Positions 36,950 to 47,740 of a stretch of DNA of 64,000 bases are shown one piece after another. The DNA lies in NCBI RefSeq assembly GCF_015706575.1, contig NW_024037059.1, positions 15,909,730 through 15,973,729 on the forward strand, read 5' to 3'. Numbering within the stretch: position 1 is the first letter of the stretch; each line of letters starts with the position of its first letter. Origin of the DNA: Patiria miniata (lineage: Eukaryota; Echinodermata; Asteroidea; Valvatida; Asterinidae). The notes below the pieces were generated by a model. That model made no database searches and had not been told where the DNA came from. It was given only the letters and a program-made list of their open reading frames with translations. Made by a program: the position numbers and the translations under genes.

Positions 36950-38604
36950 GCACCAGTGTATGCATTGAAGTGAAGCTTGATTAAGTGACTTTTTCAATTG
37001 TTCCATTGAAATTAAAAACAGATAAAAGAGCAATCCATTAAAGGGCTCATACAATGTAAATTGTTTTATGCAGTCCTTCAACATGCACCTTTATTTCATA
37101 TTTAAGCCTGTTTTTTATCTTTGATTTCAAGCCATTTTCAAGGACATTTTGGTGCCTTTTTGGATGTGTTATGCAAATATCCATATTCATGAGCAAAAGT
37201 GTGATGTCATTTCAGGCAGAAATCCCATTGTTACAATTATTTCAGCACTAAAAGCTGACTAATTTTGGATATTTTGCTGTCGTAAAGTCCGTTCTTTGCT
37301 TGTATTTCTTAAAGTTCGTTCTTTGCTTTGTCAATTCCTTGTTGTATCAGTACATGGCGCGATGATGGCGGTAATAATAGCCAGTAGGCAAACTTTTCTC
37401 ACAGATGTTTTCAACGAGCAAAGTTTTGGGTTCACAATTTGAACTTAAAACACCGAAATTGAACAGTGTCTTCCTGAAATGACATCACAGTAGCAGCGCC
37501 CTCGGTTGTCCAGGAAAGCATGGACATTTTTATATTTCAAGAAGTTCACTTTTCAATAAAATTCCTCGGAAAGGGATGTAAAATAGTTTTCATACATTTT
37601 AAGAGGAGTAGAAAGTTACACAAAGATATTCCTAAGAAAAGTTCATTTCTTGGACCCTCTGCTATGCCCACTGCGCATTTGATCCTCTCCAATCCAGTGG
37701 CTTTACAAGTGTTCGTCTGGGGCGCATATTCCAAACGATGGGCTTTGGCTTCGTCCGCGGCTAGTAAGGAGAGTTTAGCCCCCCCCCCCCCCCCCCCCAA
37801 CTTCGGGGACTCCATCTACCGTGACATTTTGGTGCCCGTCATTCCTCACGAACAATCGGTTGATATGAAGACAAAAGTTGGAATATTTTGGTTTGGTTTG
37901 CCTTTCAGTGATTCAGAAGTCGAAGGCAAAGCCGAAGGCGAAGACAATCGAAGCCAAAGGTTTCGAAAACCCCATATAGCAATTATGCCACCAATTTTTG
38001 TACCAATAAAAAGCCTGAAGCTTTACTAAAAAACCACTACCCTTACCCTCTTTCCAAAATGTATTTTCTGGATGTTTCAGACCAAATCCAACATTTTTAA
38101 TTAGTCACTTTTTTGGGCCAAAAAACACACACCCGAATTAACTTGAAAAGTACGTGGCATCTCTGATAAAGTCGGATATTAATCAGGGCCGCTGTGATTG
38201 GTCAAACTCAAAACACAATGGAATGGGGCTTAATATATCGGCCTATCAAGATTGAGTTAAAAAGTCAATAGGTTATATGACTTTCACTTTGAAATAGACA
38301 ATATAATAAGATTTTTTTTTAAATCATCATCATTCCCTTCCTGCACATTTGTATGATTTTGAGATCATCCCCCATCACGTTTTAGGCTATAACGCAGGTC
38401 ACAATTAATGTAAGAATGAAAACCTATAGGCTTTGTCCACCAGTTCGTAACAATCGGACATAGACAATTTGACGGGCCTGATTCTGCACCCCCCCCCCAA
38501 AAAAAATCCTGGATCCGCCCCTGATGAAGCTCACGGTGTGCTGTGCAGTTCTGCATTGAGGGTACTTGTATTATCGTGAATAATAGTGTTAATTCTCACT
38601 GAAC
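36950..38604. other. Stretch with no supported gene; worn hAT-like end near 38.5 kb
   Basis: An open frame at 37520-38029 crosses a C run (37780-37798) and shows no recognisable domain or splice support. At about 38486-38523 a C run followed by AAAAAAAATCCTGGATCCGC and then CCCTG is the right end of a common hAT-like MITE (complement CAGGGGCGGATCCAGG). I could not find its left end. Confidence 0.45.
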
Positions 38605-38994
38605 ATGCCATATGTACCAGACGATCAAAGTTCCTTTACTTTGCAGTGCGTGGCAATTGTCACGTGGGTGCAGTGTCGTGACCCGCGAACCCTGAGCTGC
38701 AGAATAAATGGGTGCAGTGAACTAATTCAAGTAAAACGGATACCGTTTGGCTTTAAAAAAAAAATAGAAAATAAAAAACCGGTGGAATTGTGTAAATGTA
38801 GCCAAGGATCAACTCCCTGGTTTTGGGGCTTCCATCTGAGGGCAGGCTTGATAAAATTACGGTTTAAAAATGGGTCCTATATATGCCTGAGAAAGTGGAA
38901 AGATGCCACTTGTAAAACGGCTGCATGCGGGCTTGGGAATGATTATCACGAGGTGATTTTGTTTCGGTGTGAATACATGTATTTAAAAATGTAA
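38605..38994 (+). CDS. Cys-rich 129-residue intronless ORF, unknown
   Basis: Opens with MPYVPDDQSSFTLQCVAIV and ends EYMYLKM. It has nine Cys, including CRDPRTLSC and CKC near the middle, and no clear signal peptide. The C-terminal half alternates hydrophobic residues (LIKLRFKNGSYICLRKW), which could be beta-rich, but I recognise no family. It lies between the two R2 cassettes with no obvious promoter or nearby AATAAA. It could be a chance ORF. Confidence 0.25.
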   Translation: MPYVPDDQSSFTLQCVAIVTWVQCRDPRTLSCRINGCSELIQVKRIPFGFKKKIENKKPVELCKCSQGSTPWFWGFHLRAGLIKLRFKNGSYICLRKWKDATCKTAACGLGNDYHEVILFRCEYMYLKM

Positions 38995-39520
38995 TCGGCT
39001 AGTCTACCCCAAATTGAAAAGAAATAAAAGGTGAAGTACAAGACAATTTAATTTTTGTTTGAGAAACCCCAGTGATGTCGGCTTGCATGTTATTTGGCCC
39101 TGAACCTTGTTGAATGTACAATTTTGAATTAATTGGTTCAGTGCACCAGAAAGTGGTTGTGAATGGTGATGTGGACGGTCGCCGGCCTTGAGCGGGTTGA
39201 AACTGACTTGCCGTGTGCAGTGGGCGAGGTCATGCAGTGTAGTACAGGTACTACTACTACATGTACATAGTACTACATCTACTGTACATGTAGTGTGCAC
39301 GTGTACATGTACATGTACGTGTTCATCAATATTGCATTGTTTTCCAGAGATCGGAGAGCCAATTTAACCACAAAGCGACATGGGTAAGCTATTATTGGTA
39401 TTTTGCATGTCACCTTGTCATTATAATCACATGCAATGCAATCATGTTTTGTAGTTGCATGAAGACCCATTTCTCAGTGTCTACATGCACGCAAGCTCTC
39501 TGTTGCTTGCATGTTCTATG

Positions 39521-39925
39521 GAGTATGCAGCCCCATAAATGTGGCCAATTTACTGGATTACCTCCGTAAATAAAGGTGAAAATCAAATTTAGATTTTCAC
39601 ACAGGCTTAGTTTGTTGCACTCGATGCCATTGTCACATAAATAGGCTAATCAGAAAGTGCTGCCTTTTTCAGATGTCTATTTTTTGTGAAATTTCCAGAT
39701 TGGTTTGCACGTTTGTGTATCAAAATTGTAACATGACATTTCACACAAATTAGACATTTGAAAAAGGCAGCACTTTCTGATTATCCTATCAAGAGGGTGA
39801 GTATGCTTCCAAAGTCAAAAACCCTACAAACTAATTAAGCCTAAATGTGAAAATCAAAATTTGACAAAGTTCGACATGGCACGTTTTTGTATGGTGGAAG
39901 TGTGGCCTTTATTTACGGAGGTATG
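39521..39925. mobile_element. Foldback MITE, copy B
   Basis: The left arm begins CCCCATAAATGTGGCCAATT and the right arm ends GTGTGGCCTTTATTTACGG, as in copy A at 7 kb. The inner hairpin pairs AATCAGAAAGTGCTGCC (about 39650-39666) with its complement (about 39765-39781). The inner arms differ from copy A but match each other. Right outer end is diverged or shortened. Confidence 0.65.
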
Positions 39926-40389
39926 CATGTGGGTAGTGTATTATTACAACACACGTACCAAAACGCATCCACTTCCGCAGACTGGATGGTCGACGTGCCC
40001 CCGTGCCACAAATTTAGCAGAGTTCAACCATCCCCCCCCCCCCCCCCATCTTCCCCTGTCCTATCCCCTCAAGGCTCATTGGGGGAGGGGGTTGAAACAG
40101 TTTTGAGTGCATGGAATTGCTCATTGAGATAATCACCTGCATGCAAAAAATAGCCCTGCATTTTGCCTCATGTCCCCCAGACCACTGCCCAGATAGACCA
40201 AACCTCCGTTCTAGTTAGGTGTTGATTGTTACTGTAAGAATTTACTTTTTTTATTCTCGGCAATTTCAGCAAATTCTTCTCCAGAACTGTTTGTCAAAAT
40301 GAAAACATGAACTTCAATTGTCAAAGCATTGAATGCACAACCCACTGAAGATGTGGTTTTTTTTTGTAATTACGCCATGACGACATCAT

Positions 40390-40910
40390 GGGTCACGTGA
40401 CATTTAGTTTAAAATCAACCGTGATAGACCAGAACTTGAATTTTGCGGGATTCGACATGATAATACACGCTCTTTATTTTATTTTGTGCGCATCAAATCA
40501 CGTGTCCCTTCCTTCCGGTCGAAACCGGAAGTGCCTAATAATTTGAAAATTGAAAAAGATTTCAACTTTCTTTCAACGATGTTAGTGTCCGGCTGGGTTG
40601 AACTTTCTAAAAAAGTAATCGTTGACGCCATGAAATTTAGGAGCGCCCTCTAGTGGCAGGTTAAACAATTCCAAAACGCAGTTCAGTTGATGTTTGTGGC
40701 GAAATTTGCATTTATCGCTTCAAAATTAATATATATGATGACCTTTATGCAGACAAGACCTGTGCGCGAAAAAAAGATTACGTCATCAGACCGGAAGTTA
40801 CAACATTACTACAAAATTAACCGTGAGAGATATAACCGAGATGTGGCTATATAGTACAGTTAACATAGCCCTTGAGCTTTCTGGTAATGACGTCACAATG
40901 ACGTCATCAA
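40390..40910. promoter_or_regulatory. Cluster of promoter-like motifs upstream of R2b
   Basis: Two perfect CRE palindromes TGACGTCA lie at 40888-40895 and 40899-40906, 11 bp apart. Two CCGGAAGT ETS-type sites lie near 40524 and 40792, and TCACGTGA lies near 40394. They fall about 500-1000 bp before the first R2b exon. This could be a promoter or enhancer for a separate R2b transcript, or sequence brought by a repeat. Function is inferred only. Confidence 0.3.
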
Positions 40911-40929
40911 GTATCATATTACAAGAAAA

Positions 40930-41165
40930 TAAGGAGTCCTTTCCTTTGAAAATCAATAAAAAGCTGGTCAAGACCCATTTATTCCACCAATAATCAATTT
41001 ATTGTCTATACTACCTGTTTTATTATTTAAGTTAAATTATTTATTTACTTTAATTGTTCATTATTTGTAAGCGCTGTGATTCTCAGTTTACTAAAAGCGC
41101 TCTTCCATGCCGATTATTATTATATTACCAAGTTAATGTTATTACTATTATTATTATTATTACTA
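40930..41165 (+). mobile_element. LINE 3' end
   Basis: A frame reading KINKKLVKTHLFHQ resembles the last residues of many non-LTR reverse transcriptases. It is followed by a GTAAGCGCTGTGATTCTCAG-type 3' tail and an ATT repeat (41110-41165). It lies just upstream of R2b. Confidence 0.55.
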
Positions 41166-41430
41166 TTATACGTGTAATGGTACCATGGGATGGGAGGCAT
41201 CGGTCACTAGGGAGACATGAAACACAGCCCCATTTTCTAATTAGTAAACTACCGAAATTCGTGCAAAAAAGGACAAGGGAATATTGCACAATATTGCACA
41301 ATTCTATGGGGATGTCTCCCAAATGTCCAATCCAGGGTAATATATATTATATTAAAAAAAACAAATAAACTGATTATGTAATCAATTTTGTCAGTGACTC
41401 ATGAAGCCAACTGTTTTAACCAATGAACAG

Positions 41431-43127
41431 CCAGACCCCTGGAGGGCAAGGTGGTTGTCATCACTGGAGGTTCATCAGGAATCGGTCTGGCTATTGCTAA
41501 GTGCTTAGCACAAGCAGGTGCATCAGTTGCATTAGCAGCAAGACATGAAGAGAAACTAGAACAAGCAAGACTCAAGATTGCAGAGATTGGAGGAAAAGTC
41601 CTGGCGGTCAAAACAGATGTCTGCGTAAGACAACAGGTAAAGAGAATGCATGAGTTATGGGGGTAGCACGTACCACATTTAAAGATGTTTAACTTTTGGA
41701 CATGGGCTAAACTTTCATTAGTTCTTTCATAAAAAATTATTGATTTTGACAGGTGAAAGATCTGATCGCTAAGACGGAAGCCGAGCTAGGACCAGTTGAT
41801 ATTCTTGTCAACAATGCAGGCATTGGTTACTACACAATGATGAGGAACTTAAAAGAAGACGAATGGGAGAAGACGGTGGATGTCAACTGCAAGGTGTTAG
41901 ATTGCATTAATGTCTCCATAAAGCAGGATCTTATTCAACATTTATAAAAAAAAAAAACACCCAATAAACCAATCCAACTTATTTGTGGATAAGTAATCTG
42001 GGATCTCCTATAGCCGGCGAGTGCAACCGCAATGATGATCAGCCACCTTTTTGTTTATATTATATGAAACCATTAAAACTAATGTATTATGTTTCATGAC
42101 CTGCTAACTGTGTAATTTTGATTCCAGGGAGTTCTGAATGGCATTGGTGCCGTTCTGTCAGGAATGATAGCAAGGGGCAAAGGTCATATTGTGAATATGT
42201 CATCGGACTCGGGAAGAGCCGTAAGTAACGCTTGAACTGCATTCTCAGAAACCTGGAATTACTAGAATTATTCACAAAAAACTTTCTCTATAAAATTGAT
42301 GTCAACTCGTTGAATCTAGTAACCACGACCAGTTTGTTTTATCCTTTTGCAGACTTGCCCAGGTCTGGCTGTCTATGCTGGAACCAAGTACTTTGTAGAA
42401 GGAATGACGTCATCGATGAGGAAGGAACTGGTTGGAACCGGCATACGAGTGACTAACATACAGCCCGGTGACGTCACAACTTCATTCAATGAAAATAAGA
42501 TGATTGATCAAGAGGTATAGGACTCATATTGTAAAGTAATATTCATTATATTGTCATTATAATAAAATTACAAATATAAAGATTTTGTATGACCTTGATT
42601 CAGTCATGAATGTAATATGTTTGGTCATACGTCTATTTTATCTTCCTTGGTTTTTTTGTTGGTCATAGATTTGTATCATGTTAACTTTTTTTTTCTTTTA
42701 TAGGTTAAATTTCAAATATTGTCCTGTTTGTTTTATAGTGTACATGATTACTTTACTTTTTTATCTTTAACTGATAACTTTAACTTTTTATTTTATTTTA
42801 TACGGGAAGTGGTTCAAGATGGGCTGTACACGGTCTTTTCCACAACCCATGACTTTGTCAAAAATTTATAATAATAATGATTTGAAGCATATTCAAAGTT
42901 AGCAAGCGATGTTAAAATCATTTTCAGTCATGGGTAATGATTGATTGATTGATTTGTCGTCTACTGTTTTCTTTCTACAGGCACTGGACAAGTATTTCAA
43001 CTCTGAGTTGGACAAGTATCTGTCTCCAGATGACATAGGCAGAGCAGTTGTGTATGCTGTGAGTCAACCAGACGGTGTGGCAGTTAACGAGATACTCATT
43101 GAACCTACAGACTTCCCACTAGTTTGA
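41431..43127 (+). CDS. R2b cassette: second SDR terminal-exon set, no start codon
   Basis: Duplicate of R2a: exons 41431-41636, 41753-41893, 42128-42220, 42353-42514 and 42981-43127, with lengths 206, 141, 93, 162 and 147 against 206, 141, 93, 159 and 147. It begins after acceptor CAATGAACAG in the same phase, with RPLEGKVVVITGGSSGIG. NNAG, the SS motif and YAGTK are intact, so it should be catalytically competent. No in-frame ATG precedes the Rossmann motif. Spliced from 33565 it gives a 1297-residue A-T-R1-R2b protein. It differs from R2a mainly after NNAG (IGYYTMMRNLKEDEWEKT) and before the last exon, regions that shape the substrate pocket in this family. Alternatives are a transcript with an unseen first exon, or a non-expressed duplicate. 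No frame lesion is visible. Confidence 0.8.
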
Positions 43128-43294
43128 ATCAAAAATCTCGCTCGATTTGGTTAATACGGGCAGTTCTTCCGAGTATAGTGGTTATGGGTAATTATATGTA
43201 AAGATAAACGATCAATTTTGAAATCGTATATTTCAAACCTAAGCATTTATCTCGTTCCTATTCATTCCAGAGAAAATTAGCTTTTTATTAAGTA

Positions 43295-43300
43295 AATAAA
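43295..43300 (+). promoter_or_regulatory. Poly(A) signal AATAAA after R2b
   Basis: First canonical AATAAA, 168 nt after the R2b stop codon; many more follow in the satellite that begins about 70 bp downstream. Confidence 0.55.
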
Positions 43301-43367
43301 AGGCACCTTCATGTGTATGTAATTCATATTATTAAATGTTGAATTAATTTTATTTTGACACCTAGAT

Positions 43368-46300
43368 AAAATTTTGCAGCATTTTAATAAAAATGTAAGG
43401 TCAGCCCCTAATTTAACTGAATTTTTGAGAAAGACCAAATTTTTGCAGAATTTCAATAAAAATGCAAGGTTAATCTAAATTTCTGAGAAAAGATCAATTT
43501 TTTGCAGAATTTCAATAAAAATGCAAGACTAACCCCCTACTTATCAACATTTTGAGAAAAGATCACATTTTCAGAATTCCAATAAAAATGCAAGGCTAAC
43601 TCCTTACTAATCTGAATTTTTGAGAAAAGATCAGATTTTGCAAAATTTCAATAAAAATGCAAGGCTAACCCGTTGCTCATCTGAATTTTTGTGAAAAGAT
43701 CAAATTTTTAAGAATTTCAATAAAAATGCAAGGTTAATCTGAATTTCTAAGAAAGATTATTTTTTTGCAGAATTTCAATAATATTGGAAGGCTAACTCCT
43801 TACTAATCTGAATTTTTGAGAAAAGATCAAATTTTGCAGAATTTCAATAAAAATGCAAGGCTAACCCCTTGCTGATCTGAATTTTGAGGAAAAAAAATCA
43901 AATTTTCCAGAATTTTAATAAAGATGCAAGGTTATCTGAGTTCTTGATAATTTTTTTTTTTCATAATTTCAATAAAAATGCAAGGCTAACTCCTTACTAA
44001 TCTGAATTTTTGAGAAAAGATCAGATTTTGCAAAATTTCAATAAAAATGCAAGGCTAACCCGTTGCTCATCTGAATTTTTGTGAAAAGATCAAATTTTTA
44101 AGAATTTCAATAAAAATGCAAGGTTAATCTGAATTTCTATGAAAGATCATTTTTTTGCAGAATTTCAATAATATTGGAAGGCTAACTCCTTACTAATCTG
44201 AATTTTTGAGAAAAGATCAAATTTTGCAGAATTTCAATAAAAATGCAAGGCTAACCCCTTACTGATCTGAATTTGAGGAAAAAAAATCAAATTTTCCAGA
44301 ATTTTAATAAAAATGCAAGGTTATCTGAGTTCTTGATAATTTTTTTTTTTCATAATTTCAATTAAAATGCAAGGTTAGCCCCCTTGTTTATTTGACTTTG
44401 TAGGAAAAAATCAAATTTTCCAGAATTTCAATAAATATGCAAGGTTAATCTGAATTTCTAAGAAAGATAATTTTGTTGCAGAATTTCCATCAAAATGCAA
44501 GGTTAACACCTTGCTAATCTGAATTTTCGAGAAAGATCAAATGTTTGCAGAATTTCAATAAAAATGCAAGGCTAACCCCTTACTATTCTGAATTTTTGAG
44601 AAAGATCACATTTTGCAGAATTGCAATAAAAATGCAAGGCTAACCCCTTGCTAATTTGAATTTTTGAGAAAGATCACATTTTGCAGAATTGCAATCAAAA
44701 TTCAAGGTTAGCCCCTTGTTTATCTGAATTTTTGAGAAAGATCCAATTTTTGCAGAATTTCAGTCAAAATGCAAGGCTAACCCCTTACTTTTCTTACTTT
44801 TGAGAAAGATCAAAATTTACAGAATTTCAATAAAAATGCAAGGTTAACACCTTGCTAATCTGAATTTTTGAGAAAAGAAAGAAAGATTAAATTTTCCAGG
44901 ATTTCAATAAAAATGCAAGGTTAACCCCTTACTAATCTGAATTTTTGAGAAAAGATCAGATTTTGCAAAATTTCAATAAAAATGCAAGGCTAACCCCTAA
45001 ATAATCTGTATTTTGAGAAAAGATCAAAATTTCAAGAATTTCAATGAAAATGCAAGGCTAACCCCTTGCTCATCTGAATTTTTGTGAAAAGATCAAATTA
45101 TTCAGAATTTCCATAAAAATGCAAGGTTAATCTGAATTTTTAAGAAAGATCACGTTCTTGCAGAATTTCAATAATATTGGAAGGCTAACTCCTTACTAAT
45201 CTGAATTTTGAGAAAAGATCCAATTTTCCAGAATTTCAATAAAAATGCCAAGTTAACCCCTTGTTTATCTGAATTTTTGAGAAAGATCCAATTTTTGCAG
45301 AATTTCTATTAAAATGCAAGGCTTACCCGTTACTAATGTGAATTTTGAGAAAATATCAAATTTTCCAGAATTTCAATAAAAATGCAAGGTTATCTGAATT
45401 TTTGAGAATTTGTTTTTTTTCATAATTCAATCAAAATGCAAGGTTAGCCCCTTGTTTATCTGAATTTTGAGAAAAGATCAAATTTCCAGAATTTCAATAA
45501 AAATGCAAGGTTAATCTGAACTTCTGAGAAAGATAATTTTTTGCAGAATTTCCATCAAAATGCAAGGTTAACACCTTGCTAATCTGAATTTTTGAGAAAG
45601 ATCAAATTTTTGCAGAATTTCAATAAAAATGCAAGGCTAACCCCTTACTGATCTGAATTTTGAGAACAGATCAAATTTTCCAGAATTTCAATAAAAATGC
45701 AAGGTTAACCCCTTTCTAATCTGAATTTTTGAGAAAGATCACATTTTGCAGAATTTCAATAAAATTGCAAGGCTAACCCCTTTCTAATCTGAATTTTTGA
45801 GAAAGATCACATTCTTAGAATTTCAGTAAAAACGCAAGGCTAACCCTTTAGTCATCTGAATTTCTGAGAAAGATTAAATTTTTGCAGAATTGCAATCAAA
45901 ATTCAAGGTTAGCCCCTTGTTTATCTGAATTTTTGAGAAAGATCCAATATTTGCAGAATTTCAATAAAAATGCAAGGCTAACCCCTTACGTATCTGGATT
46001 ATGAGAAAAGATCAAATTTTTGCACAATTTCAATAAAAATGCAAGGTTAAGCAGAACTTCTGAGAAAGATCAAATTTGTTGCTGAATTTCAATCAAAATG
46101 CAAGGCTAACCCCTTACTTTTCTTAATTTTAGAAAGATCAAAATTTGCAGAATTTCAGTAAAAATACAAGGTTTACACCTTACTAATCTGAATTTTGAGA
46201 AAAGATCAAATTTTGTAGAATTTCAATAAAAATGCAAGGTTAACCCCTTAGTCATCTGAATTTCTGAGAAATATTAATTTTTTGCAGAATTTCAATCAAA

Positions 46301-46580
46301 ATTCAAGGTTAGACCCTTGTTTATCTGAAATTTTGGGAAAGATCAATATTTTGCAGAATTTCAATAAAAATGCGAGGCTAACTCCTTCTTAATCTGAATT
46401 TTGGAGAAAAGATCACATTTTGTAGAATTTCAATAAAACTACATGTATAAGGCTAACTCCTTACTTATCAGAATATTTGAGAAAAGATAAATTTTTGTAG
46501 AATTTCAATACAAATGCAAGGTTAACGCCTTGCTAATCTGAATTTTTGAGAAATATAATTTTTTGCATAATTTTAATTAA
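43368..46580. repeat. 3.2-kb satellite array, about 69-bp units
   Basis: Roughly 45 diverged units built on TTTCAATAAAAATGCAAGGC and TAATCTGAATTTTTGAGAAA, followed by AGATCAAATTTTGCAGAA. Some units lack the CCCCTTAC segment and are shorter. Most units hold AATAAA on the + strand. It begins about 240 bp after the R2b stop. Confidence 0.97.
43581..44360. repeat. Higher-order repeat, two 390-bp copies within the satellite
   Basis: 43581-43970 and 43971-44360 are nearly identical blocks of several different satellite units. For example, each has one unit with AATATTGGAAGGC and one ending GAGTTCTTGATAATTTTTTT. This shows recent block amplification over an older diverged array. Confidence 0.85.
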
Positions 46581-47280
46581 AAAAAAGGAAACATATATAG
46601 GGTTTGGCACAATGTGGGTTTTTTTTTGGGGGGGGACTAAGGAATTTGATGGGTTTAAACTCATCGTCAATGAAAAAGCCTCAAGGTATCATATTTTAAA
46701 CTTCAAAACAAGGTTTATTCTGATCAATTAAACATTTGTTATCAAGTATCTTTTGTTTAATTTAATGCAAACCAGTTTTACTTACATTTTCAACTGTCAA
46801 CGTTTTTAACCTCAACAACAAGTGCATGGTGCTTCTGTCGATTGTTTTCAACCTGATATTTTCATGGCAAACACGTTGGAATTTTTGGTCGTGAGCTATT
46901 TCGCATATTTAATATTGGCTGAACTAGGAGCTTCTTAAGTAAATTGATTCATTCAAATCCGTTTTCTATCTTTTATCAGAAAAATGAACCCTTAGAGTAG
47001 AAATATCAGTAAATTGTACAATACTTTTCATAGCAATCTGAGTGACAATGCATATCATGCCAATGTTTGTTCTATTATAAAACATTTTAAGATATGTATA
47101 CCAATCCCCACCAAAACCAAAACTCATGATACATTAGGCCCTATACAAATGTATACATGTACTATCAATTCCAACATTATAATGGTTTAATATGTGAATA
47201 TTTGGGATACATGTTTACCGTAGATTACACCTTTAACAAAAAGAAAACCAGTGTCTTGAGGAGAAAAGGTAGCATTTAGA
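46581..47280. other. Stretch with no supported gene
   Basis: AT-rich with a G run at 46628-46635. No exon or element was identified. Confidence 0.4.
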
Positions 47281-47700
47281 TATAACTCTGAAATCTAAAA
47301 ATTAAATTAAGTGATGACTTTTTAGCATTGGATAATTTACGGGATTTTCAATAAGACAATGCAATAAAATCACACATTTCTAAGAAGCAGATAAAAGTTT
47401 CAACTTTAAATTAGGAGTGTCCTACTCCTGTATATTCCTGTGAAATAAGAACATTTAAATTTGGAAAACCAAACAGACTGCAGAGCTGCGTAAAAAAATA
47501 GGGTTTTTCCAGATTTGATTTGCTCGGGTCAAATTAAATAGAAATAGAATTTCTAGCAGAGCATAGACGCACTGACTATATATGAATAGAAAAACAATAC
47601 ATAATACCGTGTATACAAAAATGTGACCAAAATGTGACCCGACCCTTGCAGAAAAAGGAAGAAGAGGCTGCATGAGTTCATTGAAAGGTAAAAATTCAAT
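47280..47700. repeat. Diverged direct repeat, copy 1 (flanks minisatellite)
   Basis: Shares ordered blocks with 48700-49265: GTGATGACTTTTTAGCATTGG against GGGATGACCTTTTCGCAGTGG, then AACTGCAGAGCT-type, CAGCAGAGCA-type and GAGTTCATT-type blocks. In copy 2 the last block covers the SLC6 stop codon, so copy 1 looks like a duplicated stop-plus-3'UTR segment. Confidence 0.65.
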
Positions 47701-47740
47701 TCATTTCAATTCACTTTATTTTCCACTTAATGTATACGAT

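Noticed and set aside
36428-37084. Poly-Pro and poly-Gly open frames
   Set aside because: They arise only from G and C runs inside a hAT-like MITE.
37520-38029. 169-residue open frame
   Set aside because: It crosses a long C run and shows no domain, splice site or codon pattern that supports a gene.
41431-43127. R2b as a processed pseudogene
   Set aside because: It keeps all four introns at the same positions and an open frame, so it arose by DNA duplication.
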